Positions 7,472-15,425 of a DNA stretch of 18,589 nt are shown here, piece after piece. The notes beneath the pieces were generated by a model. It was given only the letters and a program-made list of their open reading frames with translations. It did not search any database and had not been told where the DNA came from. The stretch is taken from NCBI GenBank assembly GCA_000961805.1, contig LADV01000326.1, forward strand, positions 1 through 18,589, given 5' to 3'. This DNA is from Peptococcaceae bacterium BRH_c23 (GTDB lineage Bacteria; Bacillota_B; Desulfitobacteriia; Desulfitobacteriales; Desulfitobacteriaceae). A program made the position numbers and the translations under genes. Within the stretch, counting starts at the first letter, position 1. Every line of letters begins with the position of its first letter.

Positions 7472-8635
7472 ATGGGAGCTCTATATAAAATTTTTAAAGA
7501 AAATATAACCAAATACAGTATGGTTATAGCGTTAGTCGGAATTATGATCTTCTTTCAGATTGCTTCCGGTGGTATATTATTAAAACCTTTGAACGTTACC
7601 AATTTAATCTTACAGAATAGCTATATATTAATTTTAGCAATTGGTATGTTACTGGTCATAGTTTCTTTTCAGATAGATCTATCCGTGGGTTCAGTCGCCG
7701 CTGTCGTAGGAGCTCTTTCAGGGATCTTGATCATTAACAATGATGTTCCGGTTGCCTTGGGGATCCTGATTTGCCTTATAGTTGGCGCCCTGATAGGAGC
7801 CTTTCAAGGGTTCTGGATTGCTTATGTCAGAATACCCGCCTTTATCACGACTCTGGCGGGAATGTTAATATTCAGAGGTCTGACTTACGTTTCCCTCAAA
7901 GGCACTTCAATCGCACCATTTCCAAGCTCTTTCCAAAAAATGAGCACGGGTTTTATACCAGATTTCTTTCATGGGACAGGTATTCATATCACCACGATTG
8001 TTATCGGACTACTTCTATCAGTTTTATATGTGATCTATGAAATAAGTAAGAGAAAGACTCAAAAGAAATACAATTTTGAAGTGGTATCACTGGGGCCGTT
8101 GATCGTAAAAATTGTGGCACTGGTCACTGTCTTAAATTTATTTTTCTATACCCTCGCTATTTACAAAGGAATACCCAATGTTTTAGTCTTATTGCTGGTA
8201 TTAATCGGTTTCTATACGTTTATTACAACTAAGACGACTTTAGGAAGACATATTTATGCCCTTGGTGGCAATGAAAAGGCCGCAAGACTTTCTGGGGTCA
8301 AAACAAAGCAAGTGATCTTCATGGTCTTCGTAAATATGGGGATACTAGCGGCTCTTTCGGGACTGGTCTTTGCTGCTAGATTAAATTCCGCAACACCCAA
8401 TGCTGGTTCAAACTTTGAGCTGGATGCTATTGCTGCCTGCTTCATAGGAGGGGCATCAACCGCTGGAGGCATAGGTACGATCATGGGCGCAATCATAGGT
8501 GGGCTTGTTATGGGTGTTATGAACAATGGCATGTCATTAATAGGCGTCGGGATTGACTGGCAACAGACCATCAAAGGCTTAGTATTATTAATGGCTGTCG
8601 CATTTGATGTCTACTCAAAATCAAAAACTGCCTAA
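7472..8635 (+). CDS. mmsB: Multiple-monosaccharide ABC transporter permease
   Basis: Integral membrane channel subunit of 387 residues that works with the preceding ATPase and ChvE-type lipoprotein. Hydrophobic segments cover most of the length, starting near 17-32 and 50-66. BPD-transp-2 family marks include IDLSVGSVAAVVGALSG (68-84), GFWIAYVRIPAFITTLAG (113-130) and the cytoplasmic coupling segment GRHIYALGGNEKAARLSG (258-275). The protein is longer than RbsC-type permeases because of an insert around 188-245, with a basic stretch SKRKTQKKY (192-200) followed by two more predicted membrane segments. Such an insert is typical of the GguB/MmsB/XylH branch and supports the multiple-monosaccharide assignment. 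A strong AGGAGGT at 7459-7465 sits 6 bases before the ATG and overlaps the end of the ATPase gene. The arabinose operon follows after 208 bases. Confidence 0.9.
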   Translation: MGALYKIFKENITKYSMVIALVGIMIFFQIASGGILLKPLNVTNLILQNSYILILAIGMLLVIVSFQIDLSVGSVAAVVGALSGILIINNDVPVALGILICLIVGALIGAFQGFWIAYVRIPAFITTLAGMLIFRGLTYVSLKGTSIAPFPSSFQKMSTGFIPDFFHGTGIHITTIVIGLLLSVLYVIYEISKRKTQKKYNFEVVSLGPLIVKIVALVTVLNLFFYTLAIYKGIPNVLVLLLVLIGFYTFITTKTTLGRHIYALGGNEKAARLSGVKTKQVIFMVFVNMGILAALSGLVFAARLNSATPNAGSNFELDAIAACFIGGASTAGGIGTIMGAIIGGLVMGVMNNGMSLIGVGIDWQQTIKGLVLLMAVAFDVYSKSKTA

Positions 8636-8668
8636 ATGAGTTGCCTTGTCTGGCATTTCGAAGTCAAT

Positions 8669-8705
8669 TATCAGCAATAGAATACTGTTGCAGATAGTGC
8701 TTGAC
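8669..8705 (+). promoter_or_regulatory. Composite upstream element, copy 2 (TATCA-N18-AGATAGTGCTTGAC)
   Basis: TATCA at 8669-8673, 18 bases, then AGATAGTGCTTGAC at 8692-8705, matching copy 1 at 4510-4546 in words and spacing. Here the interior is also palindromic: TATCAGCAATAG (8669-8680) against CTGTTGCAGATA (8685-8696) pairs at 10 of 12 positions around AATA. It directly abuts a candidate -35 box (TTGACC, 8701-8706). Confidence 0.55.
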
Positions 8706-8730
8706 CCAACGGTGAGAGGTTCTGTAGAAA
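8701..8730 (+). promoter_or_regulatory. Candidate promoter for the arabinose operon
   Basis: TTGACC at 8701-8706 and TAGAAA at 8725-8730 with an 18-base spacer, the same spacer as in the importer promoter. The -10 box is weak (four of six), so activation by a protein bound to the element just upstream would make sense. Transcripts would pass through the hairpin at 8751-8781 before reaching the first gene. Confidence 0.4.
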
Positions 8731-8750
8731 AATCATACCTTCATATTTGG

Positions 8751-8781
8751 ATAAAAGCTGAATAGTATTTTCAGCTTTTAT
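8751..8781 (+). terminator. Hairpin terminator after the importer operon
   Basis: A perfect 12-bp stem, ATAAAAGCTGAA (8751-8762) against TTCAGCTTTTAT (8770-8781), with a 7-base loop. The core AGCTGAA/TTCAGCT stem is flanked by an A-run and a T-run, so it can act in either direction. It most simply ends the importer transcript; if the promoter at 8701-8730 is used, it would lie in the leader of the arabinose operon. Confidence 0.7.
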
Positions 8782-8843
8782 CTGTATAACGGTATAAACA
8801 ATGTAGTTTATCGTATGGAAAAAGGTTTAAAGGAGAGTCGTCT

Positions 8844-9125
8844 ATGTCTCACTCAAATATTGTTCTAGGATTAATAATTATGGCCATCGGAATGTATGGA
8901 ATTGCGTTTAATAAATACCCTGGTAAACAAATTTCGTATGATGCCGCAAAGAAGAACTATAAGACAGCCAACGAACGAAGAATAACGTTATTCGATGGGA
9001 TTTTCTGCATAATCTTTGGCGTGGTTTATATGATACCTGGAATGGTTGTTCTCTTCCCGTTAGCACTATTGCTAATAGGTTATTATCCAATCAAAGTGAC
9101 GTTACTTAAACATAAATTAATATGA
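8844..9125 (+). CDS. Small predicted membrane protein, unknown function
   Basis: A 93-residue protein I do not recognise. It has an N-terminal hydrophobic helix (about 5-22), a polar and basic stretch (about 23-48, including [15 protein letters not shown]), and a second hydrophobic region (about 50-83) long enough for two helices separated around the proline at 65. No signal cleavage site, cysteine pair or enzyme motif is seen. The gene is likely real: AGGAG at 8831-8835 sits 8 bases before the ATG, and araB starts 19 bases after its stop on the same strand. It is therefore the first gene of the arabinose operon. A membrane accessory role in uptake or sensing is possible from position only. 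It could equally be a general membrane protein carried along by chance. Confidence 0.7.
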   Translation: MSHSNIVLGLIIMAIGMYGIAFNKYPGKQISYDAAKKNYKTANERRITLFDGIFCIIFGVVYMIPGMVVLFPLALLLIGYYPIKVTLLKHKLI

Positions 9126-9144
9126 TCAAGGGGATGGAAAATCA

Positions 9145-10815
9145 ATGAATCATAAATATGCTATTGGAGTGGATTACGGAACTCAATCTGGAAGAGCAGT
9201 ACTTGTTGAAGTAGAGACTGGGAAAGAGGTCGCTGCTGCAGTCAAGGTTTATCCTCATGGCGTCATGGACGAGTATTTGCCGGATGGCGTGACTAAGCTA
9301 GAACCGGATTGGGCGCTTCAACATCCTCAAGATTATCTGGAGGTTCTAAGTGCAACTATTTCTGCAGTTTTAAAGAAATCAGGAGTCAAGGCTGAAGATG
9401 TCATTGGGGTTGGGATTGACTTTACGGCTTGTACCATGTTACCAACCTACAAGGATGGCTCGCCACTATGCTTCGACGAAGACTTGAAATCAAATCCTCA
9501 TGCCTATGTGAAGCTTTGGAAACACCATGCTGCCCAAGAGGAAGCGAATCAGTTGAACAAACTAGCGGAGGAAAGAGGAGAGAAATTCCTTAAAAATTAC
9601 GGGGGAAAAATTTCTTCAGAATGGATGATACCTAAAATACTCCAAATTGTTCATGAGGCACCCGAACTTTATAAGTTGGCAGATCGATTCATGGAAGCGG
9701 CTGACTGGGTAGTCTATCAGCTTACTGGAGAAGAAAAACGAAATAGTTGTACAGCAGGGTATAAAGCAATATGGCATAAACATGAGGGGTATCCTTCCCA
9801 GGATTTCTTCAAAGCGCTTCATCCAAACCTTGAAAACGTAGTTGAAGAGAAACTTAGCACTGACATCTATGCCATAGGTTCAAAAGCAGGGGAAATTACG
9901 CCTCAAGCGGCAGAACTCACGGGGTTAAAAATTGGAACTGCTGTAGCTGTTGGTAATGTCGATGCTCACGTCTCAGTTCCGGCCTTGGGCATGACGGAGG
10001 CAGGCAAAATGTTAATGATTATGGGAACATCAACATGCCATGTCATGCTGGGGACCGACGAAAAAATCGTTCCCGGTATGTGCGGTGTCGTTGAAGACGG
10101 AATTATTCCTGGCCTATTGGGTTATGAAGCAGGTCAATCCTGCGTGGGAGACCATTTCGAATGGTTTGTAGAAAATTGTGTGCCTGCTAGCCTAACCAAG
10201 GAAGCTGAAGAACGAGGCCTAGATATTCATGGGCTATTGACAGAAAAGGCTGAAAAACTCCAAGTAGGAGAAAGTGGACTGATTGCCTTAGATTGGTGGA
10301 ATGGAAATAGATCGGTATTGGTGGATGTTGACCTTACCGGAATGATTTTAGGGTGTACTCTTTTAACAAAACCGGAGGAGATCTATAGGGCCTTAATAGA
10401 AGCAACAGCTTATGGAACACGGAAAATAATTGATACCTTCGAGGAAAATGGGGTTCCTATTCGTGAATTATATGCAGCTGGTGGGATTGCTGAGAAAAAT
10501 AAGTTCATGATGCAGATCTATTCTGATGTAACTAACCGTGAAATTAGAATATCAGCTTCAGCTCAAACTCCTGCTCTTGGTTCTGCCATGTTTGGAGCAG
10601 TTGTTGCAGGGAAAGAAAAGGGCGGATATGACTCAATTGTTGAGGCAGCAAAACACATGGGTAAGGTGAAAGAAGACTATTATAAACCCAATAAAAAGAA
10701 TGTTGAAATCTATGAAGAGCTTTACGTGGAATACAATATCCTCCATGATTACTTCGGACGAGGTACAAATGATGTCATGAAAAGACTTAAGAAGATAAAA
10801 GCCGCAGTAAAATAG
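9145..10815 (+). CDS. araB: L-ribulokinase
   Basis: Phosphorylates L-ribulose with ATP to L-ribulose 5-phosphate, the second step of L-arabinose breakdown. The 556-residue FGGY-family protein matches the AraB length. The N-terminal ATPase-fold half opens with [13 protein letters not shown] (7-19). Family segments include [10 protein letters not shown] (91-100), [13 protein letters not shown] (270-282) with Asp273 the predicted catalytic base, IMGTSTCHV (292-300), [10 protein letters not shown] (381-390) and the C-terminal GGIAEKN (446-452). GTQSGRA and DWWNGNRS are typical of ribulokinase rather than xylulokinase or glycerol kinase. The ATG at 9145 follows an AGGGGA-type site about 11 bases upstream. 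A 28-base gap leads to araD. No frameshift or missing motif is seen. Confidence 0.95.
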   Translation: MNHKYAIGVDYGTQSGRAVLVEVETGKEVAAAVKVYPHGVMDEYLPDGVTKLEPDWALQHPQDYLEVLSATISAVLKKSGVKAEDVIGVGIDFTACTMLPTYKDGSPLCFDEDLKSNPHAYVKLWKHHAAQEEANQLNKLAEERGEKFLKNYGGKISSEWMIPKILQIVHEAPELYKLADRFMEAADWVVYQLTGEEKRNSCTAGYKAIWHKHEGYPSQDFFKALHPNLENVVEEKLSTDIYAIGSKAGEITPQAAELTGLKIGTAVAVGNVDAHVSVPALGMTEAGKMLMIMGTSTCHVMLGTDEKIVPGMCGVVEDGIIPGLLGYEAGQSCVGDHFEWFVENCVPASLTKEAEERGLDIHGLLTEKAEKLQVGESGLIALDWWNGNRSVLVDVDLTGMILGCTLLTKPEEIYRALIEATAYGTRKIIDTFEENGVPIRELYAAGGIAEKNKFMMQIYSDVTNREIRISASAQTPALGSAMFGAVVAGKEKGGYDSIVEAAKHMGKVKEDYYKPNKKNVEIYEELYVEYNILHDYFGRGTNDVMKRLKKIKAAVK

Positions 10816-10843
10816 GAGCAGTCACCTTAAAGGAGCTAATTAT

Positions 10844-11530
10844 ATGCTAGAAGAATTAAAAAGATCCGTCCTGGATGCAAACCTAGAACTACCTAAAAAA
10901 GGTCTTGTAACCTATACCTGGGGAAATGTCAGTGGCATTGATCGTAGGAGCAATCTTATTGTCATTAAACCTAGTGGTGTTCCTTACGAAGAACTTAAAC
11001 TTGAAGATCTTGTTGTCGTCGATCTTGATGGAAATCAAGTAGAAGGTAAGTTAAAGCCTTCATCGGATACTCCAACTCATCTTGTTATTTATAAAAATTT
11101 CAATCAGGTGGGTGGTGTGGCTCATACTCATTCGAGATGGGCTACGAGCTGGGCACAAGCGGGTAAAGGAATTCCGGCCCTAGGAACCACTCATGCGGAC
11201 TATTTCTACGGAGAAATACCATGCACTAGAAAGCTGACGCCAGAAGAAATACAGGTAGACTATGAAAAGCAAACTGGAGCAGTAATAGTAGAAACTTTTT
11301 TAGGTAGGAATCCAATTTATATGCCAGGAGTGCTAGTGAATAATCATGGGCCTTTTACTTGGGGAAAGGATGCTCAAGAGGCAGTGCATAATTCTGTGGT
11401 ACTTGAAGAAGTTGCCATGATGGCTTATACTGCCTGCTCGCTTACGCCTGGAGTTAATTCGATTGATCAGATCTTGCTGGATAAGCATTTTCTAAGAAAG
11501 CATGGTGTAAATGCTTATTATGGACAATAG
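10844..11530 (+). CDS. araD: L-ribulose-5-phosphate 4-epimerase
   Basis: Class II aldolase-fold, zinc-dependent enzyme that epimerises L-ribulose 5-phosphate to D-xylulose 5-phosphate, which enters the pentose phosphate pathway. It has 228 residues, the usual AraD length. Zinc ligands His94 and His96 lie in AHTHSRWA and His168 in NNHGPF. Substrate and phosphate contacts are GNVSG (27-31), KPSG (42-45) and SSDTPTH (73-79) with Asp75. Asp119 in HADYF corresponds to the catalytic acid known from the E. coli enzyme. The C-terminal YY (226-227) probably supplies the tyrosine near the active site. The ATG at 10844 has AGGAG 8 bases upstream. The [13 protein letters not shown] stretch and HGPFTWG favour AraD over fuculose-phosphate aldolase. 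Confidence 0.95.
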   Translation: MLEELKRSVLDANLELPKKGLVTYTWGNVSGIDRRSNLIVIKPSGVPYEELKLEDLVVVDLDGNQVEGKLKPSSDTPTHLVIYKNFNQVGGVAHTHSRWATSWAQAGKGIPALGTTHADYFYGEIPCTRKLTPEEIQVDYEKQTGAVIVETFLGRNPIYMPGVLVNNHGPFTWGKDAQEAVHNSVVLEEVAMMAYTACSLTPGVNSIDQILLDKHFLRKHGVNAYYGQ

Positions 11531-11601
11531 GAAAACAGATGGAGATAAACTCCACCTGAAGTAAGTTTCCTTATAGAGAATATAAAAAATGAGACGAAGA
11601 T

Positions 11602-11618
11602 GGAGAGATGAAATGATG
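11602..11618 (+). promoter_or_regulatory. Ribosome binding site deciding the araA start
   Basis: GGAGAG at 11602-11607 lies 5 bases before ATG 11613 and 8 bases before ATG 11616, the better spacing. The longer ATG at 11589 lacks a site and would add an arginine-rich MRRRWRDE leader not seen in the family. Confidence 0.65.
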
Positions 11619-13112
11619 TTAGATATTAAAAAATCAGTATTTTGGTTTGTGACTGGAAGTCAAGATTTATATGGACCTGAAGTGCTTCTGAAGGTAGAGG
11701 AACATTCTAGGTTGATGACGAAGGGCTTAGATCACGATTCAGCCATCCCTTATCAAATCGAATTTAAGTCAGTCTTGAAAACACCGGAGGGTATTCGCAA
11801 GTTGTGTCTGGAGGCAAATGTTGATGATTCTTGTGCTGGCCTAATTACATGGATGCACACCTTTTCACCCGCAAAAATGTGGATTGCCGGCCTTTCAGAG
11901 TTGAACAAACCGCTCTTACATCTGCATACTCAGTTTAATCGTGACCTGCCCTGGGGTAATATTGACATGGATTTTATGAATTTAAACCAATCCGCTCATG
12001 GTGACCGTGAATATGGTTTTATCGGTGCTCGCCTGCGGATTCCTCGGAAAGTGGTTGTCGGCTACTGGGAGGACCCTGAAGTCTGCCAAAGAATAGGTAC
12101 TTGGATGCACACGGCTGTAGGATACACAGAGGGACGCCAGCTTAAGGTTGCACGGTTTGGCGATAATATGCGCGAAGTGGCTGTAACAGAAGGAGATAAG
12201 GTAGAAGCCCAAATCAAATTGGGTTGGTCTATAAACGGGTACGGAGTAGGGGATTTAGTAAGATATATTGACGGCATTTCTGACGCAGAAGTAAACCAAT
12301 TGATGGAAGAATATGAAACTCTATATGATATTGTTTTAGAAGCTAGGGAAGAAGGTTCGCTTCGTGAGGCTGTTCGAGAACAGGCTCGTATTGAACTGGC
12401 CTTAAAGGCCTTCTTGATAGAAGGTGGTTATAGTGCCTTTACCACGACCTTTCAAGATTTGCATGGTATGAAACAGCTCCCTGGTTTGGCAGCACAACGT
12501 CTCATGGCGGCAGGGTATGGCTTCGGTGCTGAAGGGGACTGGAAAACGGCCGCCTTGGTTCGAATCATGAAGATCATGGCTGCAGGAAAAGGGACTTCTC
12601 TCATGGAAGATTACACCTATCATCTGGAAAAAGGTAACGAAATGATCCTTGGAGCACACATGCTTGAAATTTGCCCAACCATAGCCGCTTCTCGCCCGCG
12701 GATTGAAGTTCATCCACTTTCTATTGGTGGAAAAGCTGATCCTGCACGATTGGTCTTTGATGGTGCAACTGGCCCTGCAATTTGTGTCTCACTAATAGAT
12801 ATAGGAGGACGCTTCCGTCTGATTGTTAATGAAGTAGATGCTGTAAAATCACCGCATTCACTGCCAAAGCTTCCCGTTGCCAGAGTTCTTTGGAAACCTC
12901 AGCCCAATCTTCAAGAGGCAGCTGAAGCTTGGATACGTGCTGGTGGAGCTCACCATACTTGTTTTTCATTGAAGGTAAGTGCTGAACAATTGCTTGATTG
13001 GTCTGAAATGGTGGGTGTTGAATGTCTATTAATTAACAAGGACACCAATCTTTTGGCTTTCCGTAACGAATTGCGCTGGAACGATCTCGCTTGGAAATTA
13101 AAAGGGCTCTAA
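11616..13112 (+). CDS. araA: L-arabinose isomerase
   Basis: Converts L-arabinose to L-ribulose, the first step of the pathway, with a divalent metal in the cytoplasm. From the ATG at 11616 the protein has 498 residues, matching bacterial AraA, and begins [20 protein letters not shown], where known homologues begin. An ATG at 11613 is equally in frame, and one at 11589 would add nine residues upstream but has no ribosome site; GGAGAG at 11602-11607 serves 11613/11616. Metal and catalytic residues: Glu306 (AEGDWKT), Glu331 (MEDYTYH), His348 (GAHMLE) and the HH pair 446-447 (GGAHHTCFS). All four expected positions are conserved. The order araB-araD-araA puts the first pathway enzyme last. A strong hairpin follows the gene. 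Confidence 0.95.
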   Translation: MLDIKKSVFWFVTGSQDLYGPEVLLKVEEHSRLMTKGLDHDSAIPYQIEFKSVLKTPEGIRKLCLEANVDDSCAGLITWMHTFSPAKMWIAGLSELNKPLLHLHTQFNRDLPWGNIDMDFMNLNQSAHGDREYGFIGARLRIPRKVVVGYWEDPEVCQRIGTWMHTAVGYTEGRQLKVARFGDNMREVAVTEGDKVEAQIKLGWSINGYGVGDLVRYIDGISDAEVNQLMEEYETLYDIVLEAREEGSLREAVREQARIELALKAFLIEGGYSAFTTTFQDLHGMKQLPGLAAQRLMAAGYGFGAEGDWKTAALVRIMKIMAAGKGTSLMEDYTYHLEKGNEMILGAHMLEICPTIAASRPRIEVHPLSIGGKADPARLVFDGATGPAICVSLIDIGGRFRLIVNEVDAVKSPHSLPKLPVARVLWKPQPNLQEAAEAWIRAGGAHHTCFSLKVSAEQLLDWSEMVGVECLLINKDTNLLAFRNELRWNDLAWKLKGL

Positions 13113-13186
13113 AGATTGCGTGAATTCTTTGGATATCATGAACTTGGCATCTTTCTGAGTCTGAGAGCTTCTCTGTCCGCCTCAGG

Positions 13187-13220
13187 AGCCTTAAGGTCAA
13201 TCACCTTTGACCTTAAGGCT
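13187..13220 (+). terminator. Bidirectional terminator between convergent araA and the ROK kinase gene
   Basis: A perfect 14-bp stem: AGCCTTAAGGTCAA (13187-13200) against TTGACCTTAAGGCT (13207-13220) with a 6-base loop. On the + strand it is followed by a short T-rich run (TTATTT), so it fits araA best. The stop codon of the minus-strand gene (13213-13215) lies inside the right arm, so the same structure also closes that transcript. Confidence 0.8.
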
Positions 13221-14190
13221 TATTTAATGTGTATTTTCGATGAATCAACCAGGCAGCACCCGTTAACCCTGCCAGGTTTCCCAGTTTAGCTGGAACAATG
13301 GATGTGTTTTCTGCTACTCTTGGCAGAATCGCCTTATTAAAGGCCTTCGTCAGGGGATCAAAAAGTATCTTGCCTGCATGTGCAACTCCTCCGCCAATCA
13401 CGATAACCTCAGGATTTAACAGATAACACATTTGAGCCAAGGTGTTTCCAAGGATGCAGCCAACTTTTGTGATAATCTCTAAGCAAATAGAATCCCCTTG
13501 TTGGGCCAATTGGACCACTGACTTGGCTGAAACCGTTCCCGTTCGGTCATATTCGTCTTTTAACGGTCCGGTTGACATCCCCTTTACCTGTTCCAGGGCA
13601 TCCGACACAATGGCTGTTGCCGACGTTTCAGTTTCCAGGCAACCCTTTCTGCCGCAATTACACCTACGGCCACCTTGAGGCTTAACAGTAATGTGCCCTA
13701 CTTCGCCCGCACATCCATTTGCGCCGTGATAAATATTACCATTGATAATTACGCCACCACCGATTCCGGTGCCCAGTGTCAGGCAGATTAAATGTGAAGC
13801 TCCTTTTCCAGCCCCACTCCACATTTCTCCCAAGGCGGCTGCATTTGCGTCGTTATCAACCATAATTGGCACCATCCACATTCTCTCTAGATCTGCTTTC
13901 AAAGGTACATGATCCCAGCCAAGGTTAACTGCCTCAACGACAATACCCTTTTGCTGATCGAGAAATGCAGGAACACCAGCTCCTACGCCAATAATATCTT
14001 TCCATTCATATTGACTTTTCCGAAAAAGTTGTTCAGCCATTTGAGAGAAAACAGCTAATATCTGATGGTAACCTGCTTTGACCGGCGTTGGACTTTCCAG
14101 AGTATGGAGAATATTGCCTAGCTGATCTACAAGGCCCATCTTGATGGAAGTTCCCCCTAGGTCGATGCCTATATAAACTGACGGTTTCAT
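13213..14190 (-). CDS. ROK-family sugar kinase, probable glucokinase
   Basis: A 325-residue ROK kinase without a DNA-binding domain, expected to phosphorylate glucose or a related hexose with ATP. Motifs in order: ATP phosphate-binding IGIDLGGTSIKMG (7-19); GVGAGVPAFLD (68-78); VDNDANAAALGE (111-122) with Asp114 the predicted catalytic base; LTLGTGIGGG (137-146); GEVGHITV with zinc ligand His166; the zinc motif CNCGRKGCLE (Cys177, 179, 184); and VIGGGVAHAG late in the protein. The length and motif set match the GlcK group of Firmicutes, but ROK kinases for mannose, allose or N-acetyl sugars look alike, so the substrate is not certain. AGGAGG (minus strand, 14199-14204) lies 8 bases before the ATG. 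It is the only minus-strand gene here and converges on araA. A hexose kinase next to broad sugar uptake makes sense. Confidence 0.88.
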   Translation of the reverse strand: MKPSVYIGIDLGGTSIKMGLVDQLGNILHTLESPTPVKAGYHQILAVFSQMAEQLFRKSQYEWKDIIGVGAGVPAFLDQQKGIVVEAVNLGWDHVPLKADLERMWMVPIMVDNDANAAALGEMWSGAGKGASHLICLTLGTGIGGGVIINGNIYHGANGCAGEVGHITVKPQGGRRCNCGRKGCLETETSATAIVSDALEQVKGMSTGPLKDEYDRTGTVSAKSVVQLAQQGDSICLEIITKVGCILGNTLAQMCYLLNPEVIVIGGGVAHAGKILFDPLTKAFNKAILPRVAENTSIVPAKLGNLAGLTGAAWLIHRKYTLNKP

Positions 14191-14224
14191 ACCGGTTGCC
14201 TCCTATTCCTCAACACTTACAAAT

Positions 14225-14253
14225 ATGATCGAGCCGTAAAAATTGGACATCAA
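14225..14253 (-). promoter_or_regulatory. Candidate promoter of the ROK kinase gene
   Basis: Read on the minus strand: TTGATG (14253-14248) as -35 and GATCAT (14230-14225) as -10 with a 17-base spacer, about 35 bases before the ATG. Both boxes match the consensus in four of six positions, so this is a modest prediction. Confidence 0.3.
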
Positions 14254-14429
14254 AACTGAGTTTTACCTATGCACACACGGAATACAGTTGAAAACCCCAA
14301 AAGGGAATTTAGTAGCTCTGTAGGTTAATATTGACACAACAGTACGGAAGTTTGCAAGCTTTTTAATTTCGATTTTCAGTCTATCAAATTAACGTGCCAT
14401 TCGGGCAAAATTCATTATAATACCTTCTA

Positions 14430-14485
14430 ATTCAGTAGGGGAGGGTAGAGACCCCCACTGAATCATCGAGCGAAGTTAGTTCGCT
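14430..14485 (+). repeat. Two adjacent hairpins in the intergenic region
   Basis: Hairpin one: ATTCAGT at 14430-14436 pairs with ACTGAAT at 14457-14463, continued by GGGG (14438-14441) with the C-run at 14452-14456. Hairpin two: AGCGAA (14469-14474) with TTCGCT (14480-14485) around a 5-base loop. No T-run follows hairpin one. This could be a structured RNA, a relic of a dispersed repeat, or a terminator-like barrier before the IclR promoter. Confidence 0.45.
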
Positions 14486-14514
14486 TAAGGTCGCTGATAC
14501 TACCTATAAATTAA

Positions 14515-14544
14515 TTGACAGAAAATTCTATATCGTGTTAATAT
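14515..14544 (+). promoter_or_regulatory. Predicted promoter of the IclR-family gene
   Basis: A perfect -35 box TTGACA at 14515-14520 with TAATAT at 14539-14544 (18-base spacer), or TTAATA at 14538-14543 (17-base spacer). The expected start, near 14551, coincides with the first TGAACATT word, consistent with self-repression. Confidence 0.6.
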
Positions 14545-14551
14545 TATATTG

Positions 14552-14579
14552 TGAACATTGTGTTATCATTATGAACATT
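14552..14579 (+). promoter_or_regulatory. Direct TGAACATT repeats, candidate IclR-family operator
   Basis: TGAACATT occurs at 14552-14559 and again at 14572-14579, exactly 20 bases apart (about two helical turns), just downstream of the predicted promoter and before the regulator gene. Related words recur at 15387-15404 ahead of the hydroxylase operon. Assignment to the encoded IclR protein is inference. Confidence 0.45.
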
Positions 14580-14608
14580 TGAGAACCTCGTACAAGGAGT
14601 GAGCCGAG

Positions 14609-15394
14609 TTGGAAACTGAAGAGAAATACTCGATAAAAGTAATTTTGAAAACGATGGAACTACTCAAGTGTTTCTCCCCTCAACAGTCTGAGTGGACGGT
14701 TAATGAACTGAGCAATAAGCTGAATATGAACCGCACGACGGTTTATCGAATCCTGACCACTCTGGCAACAGGCGGATTTGTACAATCAAATCCAAAATCC
14801 GGTGGTTTCAGACTGGGTTCCACTCTGATTGGATTAAGCTTAGCGCTTTTTAATAGTATGGACATACGCACGTTGGCTGGACCTGTGCTTCAAGGGTTAA
14901 CCCAGAAAACTGGGGAGAGTGTGCACTTAACAATTTGGTATAAGGATAAAGTAATGCTTATCGATCAATGGGAAAGTCCTTCCGACATCAAGGTTTCTGT
15001 ACCCCTAGGCAAGAAATTTTCCGCTCATTGCACAGCAACCGGTAAGATATTTTTATCTGAACTACCAGATAAGGAATTCGATAGATACTTGTCAGAACAT
15101 GAGTTGAAGACGTTTACCCCGAACACAATCATAGACAAGGAAGCCCTTAGAGAAGAGGTACTTAAGGTCAGGCACAAGCAGCTGGCGTTTGATTTTGAAG
15201 AATATGCCCTGGATATTGTGGCTTGTGCAGCTCCTATTTTTTCTTACGACCAGAAGATAAACGCTGCAATAGCTGTATTAGGGCCTAGTAGGCGAATGCG
15301 AACGAAAATTGAGGAAATTGCAGCACTAACCAAGGAAGCAAGTGAACTGATTTCTAAGAGCTTAGGGTACATTGCGTGTGAAGTCGTGAACTAA
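14609..15394 (+). CDS. IclR-family transcriptional regulator
   Basis: A 261-residue regulator of the IclR family. The N-terminal winged helix-turn-helix spans about 8-70, with WTVNELSNKLNMNRTTVYRIL (29-49) as the recognition unit and GGFRLG (65-70) at the wing. The C-terminal effector domain (about 85-255) shows family marks: SVHLTIWYKDKVMLIDQ, an SAHCTATGKIFLSELP segment, and DFEEYALDIVACAAPIF. The start is TTG at 14609, supported by AAGGAG at 14594-14599; the next in-frame ATG would remove the first part of the DNA-binding domain. The gene is followed after 121 bases by a molybdenum hydroxylase operon on the same strand, so it likely controls that operon and itself. IclR proteins commonly sense small organic acids or aromatics; the ligand here is unknown. 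Confidence 0.92.
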   Translation: METEEKYSIKVILKTMELLKCFSPQQSEWTVNELSNKLNMNRTTVYRILTTLATGGFVQSNPKSGGFRLGSTLIGLSLALFNSMDIRTLAGPVLQGLTQKTGESVHLTIWYKDKVMLIDQWESPSDIKVSVPLGKKFSAHCTATGKIFLSELPDKEFDRYLSEHELKTFTPNTIIDKEALREEVLKVRHKQLAFDFEEYALDIVACAAPIFSYDQKINAAIAVLGPSRRMRTKIEEIAALTKEASELISKSLGYIACEVVN

Positions 15395-15425
15395 GGTTGA
15401 ACATCGAGACTTCGGTGACGATAGT
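15387..15425 (+). promoter_or_regulatory. TGAAC repeats over a candidate hydroxylase operon promoter
   Basis: TGAAC occurs at 15387-15391 and 15398-15402 (11 bases apart, one helical turn), the second extending to TGAACAT as in the IclR promoter. The second copy overlaps a weak -35 box TTGAAC (15397-15402), paired with GATAGT (15420-15425) at a 17-base spacer. The first copy spans the end of the IclR gene. Confidence 0.35.

Larger units (their letters stand above)
14191..14608. other. 418-bp non-coding divergent intergenic region
   Basis: No credible coding frame is seen between the minus-strand kinase gene and the + strand IclR gene. The left part holds the kinase ribosome site and candidate promoter. 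The middle (14254-14429) is AT-rich; an isolated TTGACA at 14331-14336 and a TATAAT at 14416-14421 are not spaced to form one promoter. The right part holds two hairpins (14430-14485) and the IclR-gene promoter with repeated TGAACATT words (14515-14579). Confidence 0.7.

Noticed and set aside
8794..8811. ATAAAC-N6-GTTTAT inverted repeat as an AraR operator
   Set aside because: Arms are only six AT-rich bases and do not resemble the known Bacillus AraR operator (ATTTGTACGTACAAAT type); chance is likely.
11589..11615. Longer araA start at ATG 11589
   Set aside because: No ribosome site upstream, and the added MRRRWRDE leader is unlike other AraA proteins, which start close to the xFWFVTGSQ segment.
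12402..12713. Minus-strand open frames within araA, including 11982-12277
   Set aside because: They are opposite a well-conserved coding sequence and show no recognisable domain.
14331..14421. TTGACA (14331) and TATAAT (14416) as one promoter
   Set aside because: The boxes are about 80 bases apart, and neither has a partner at 16-18 bases.
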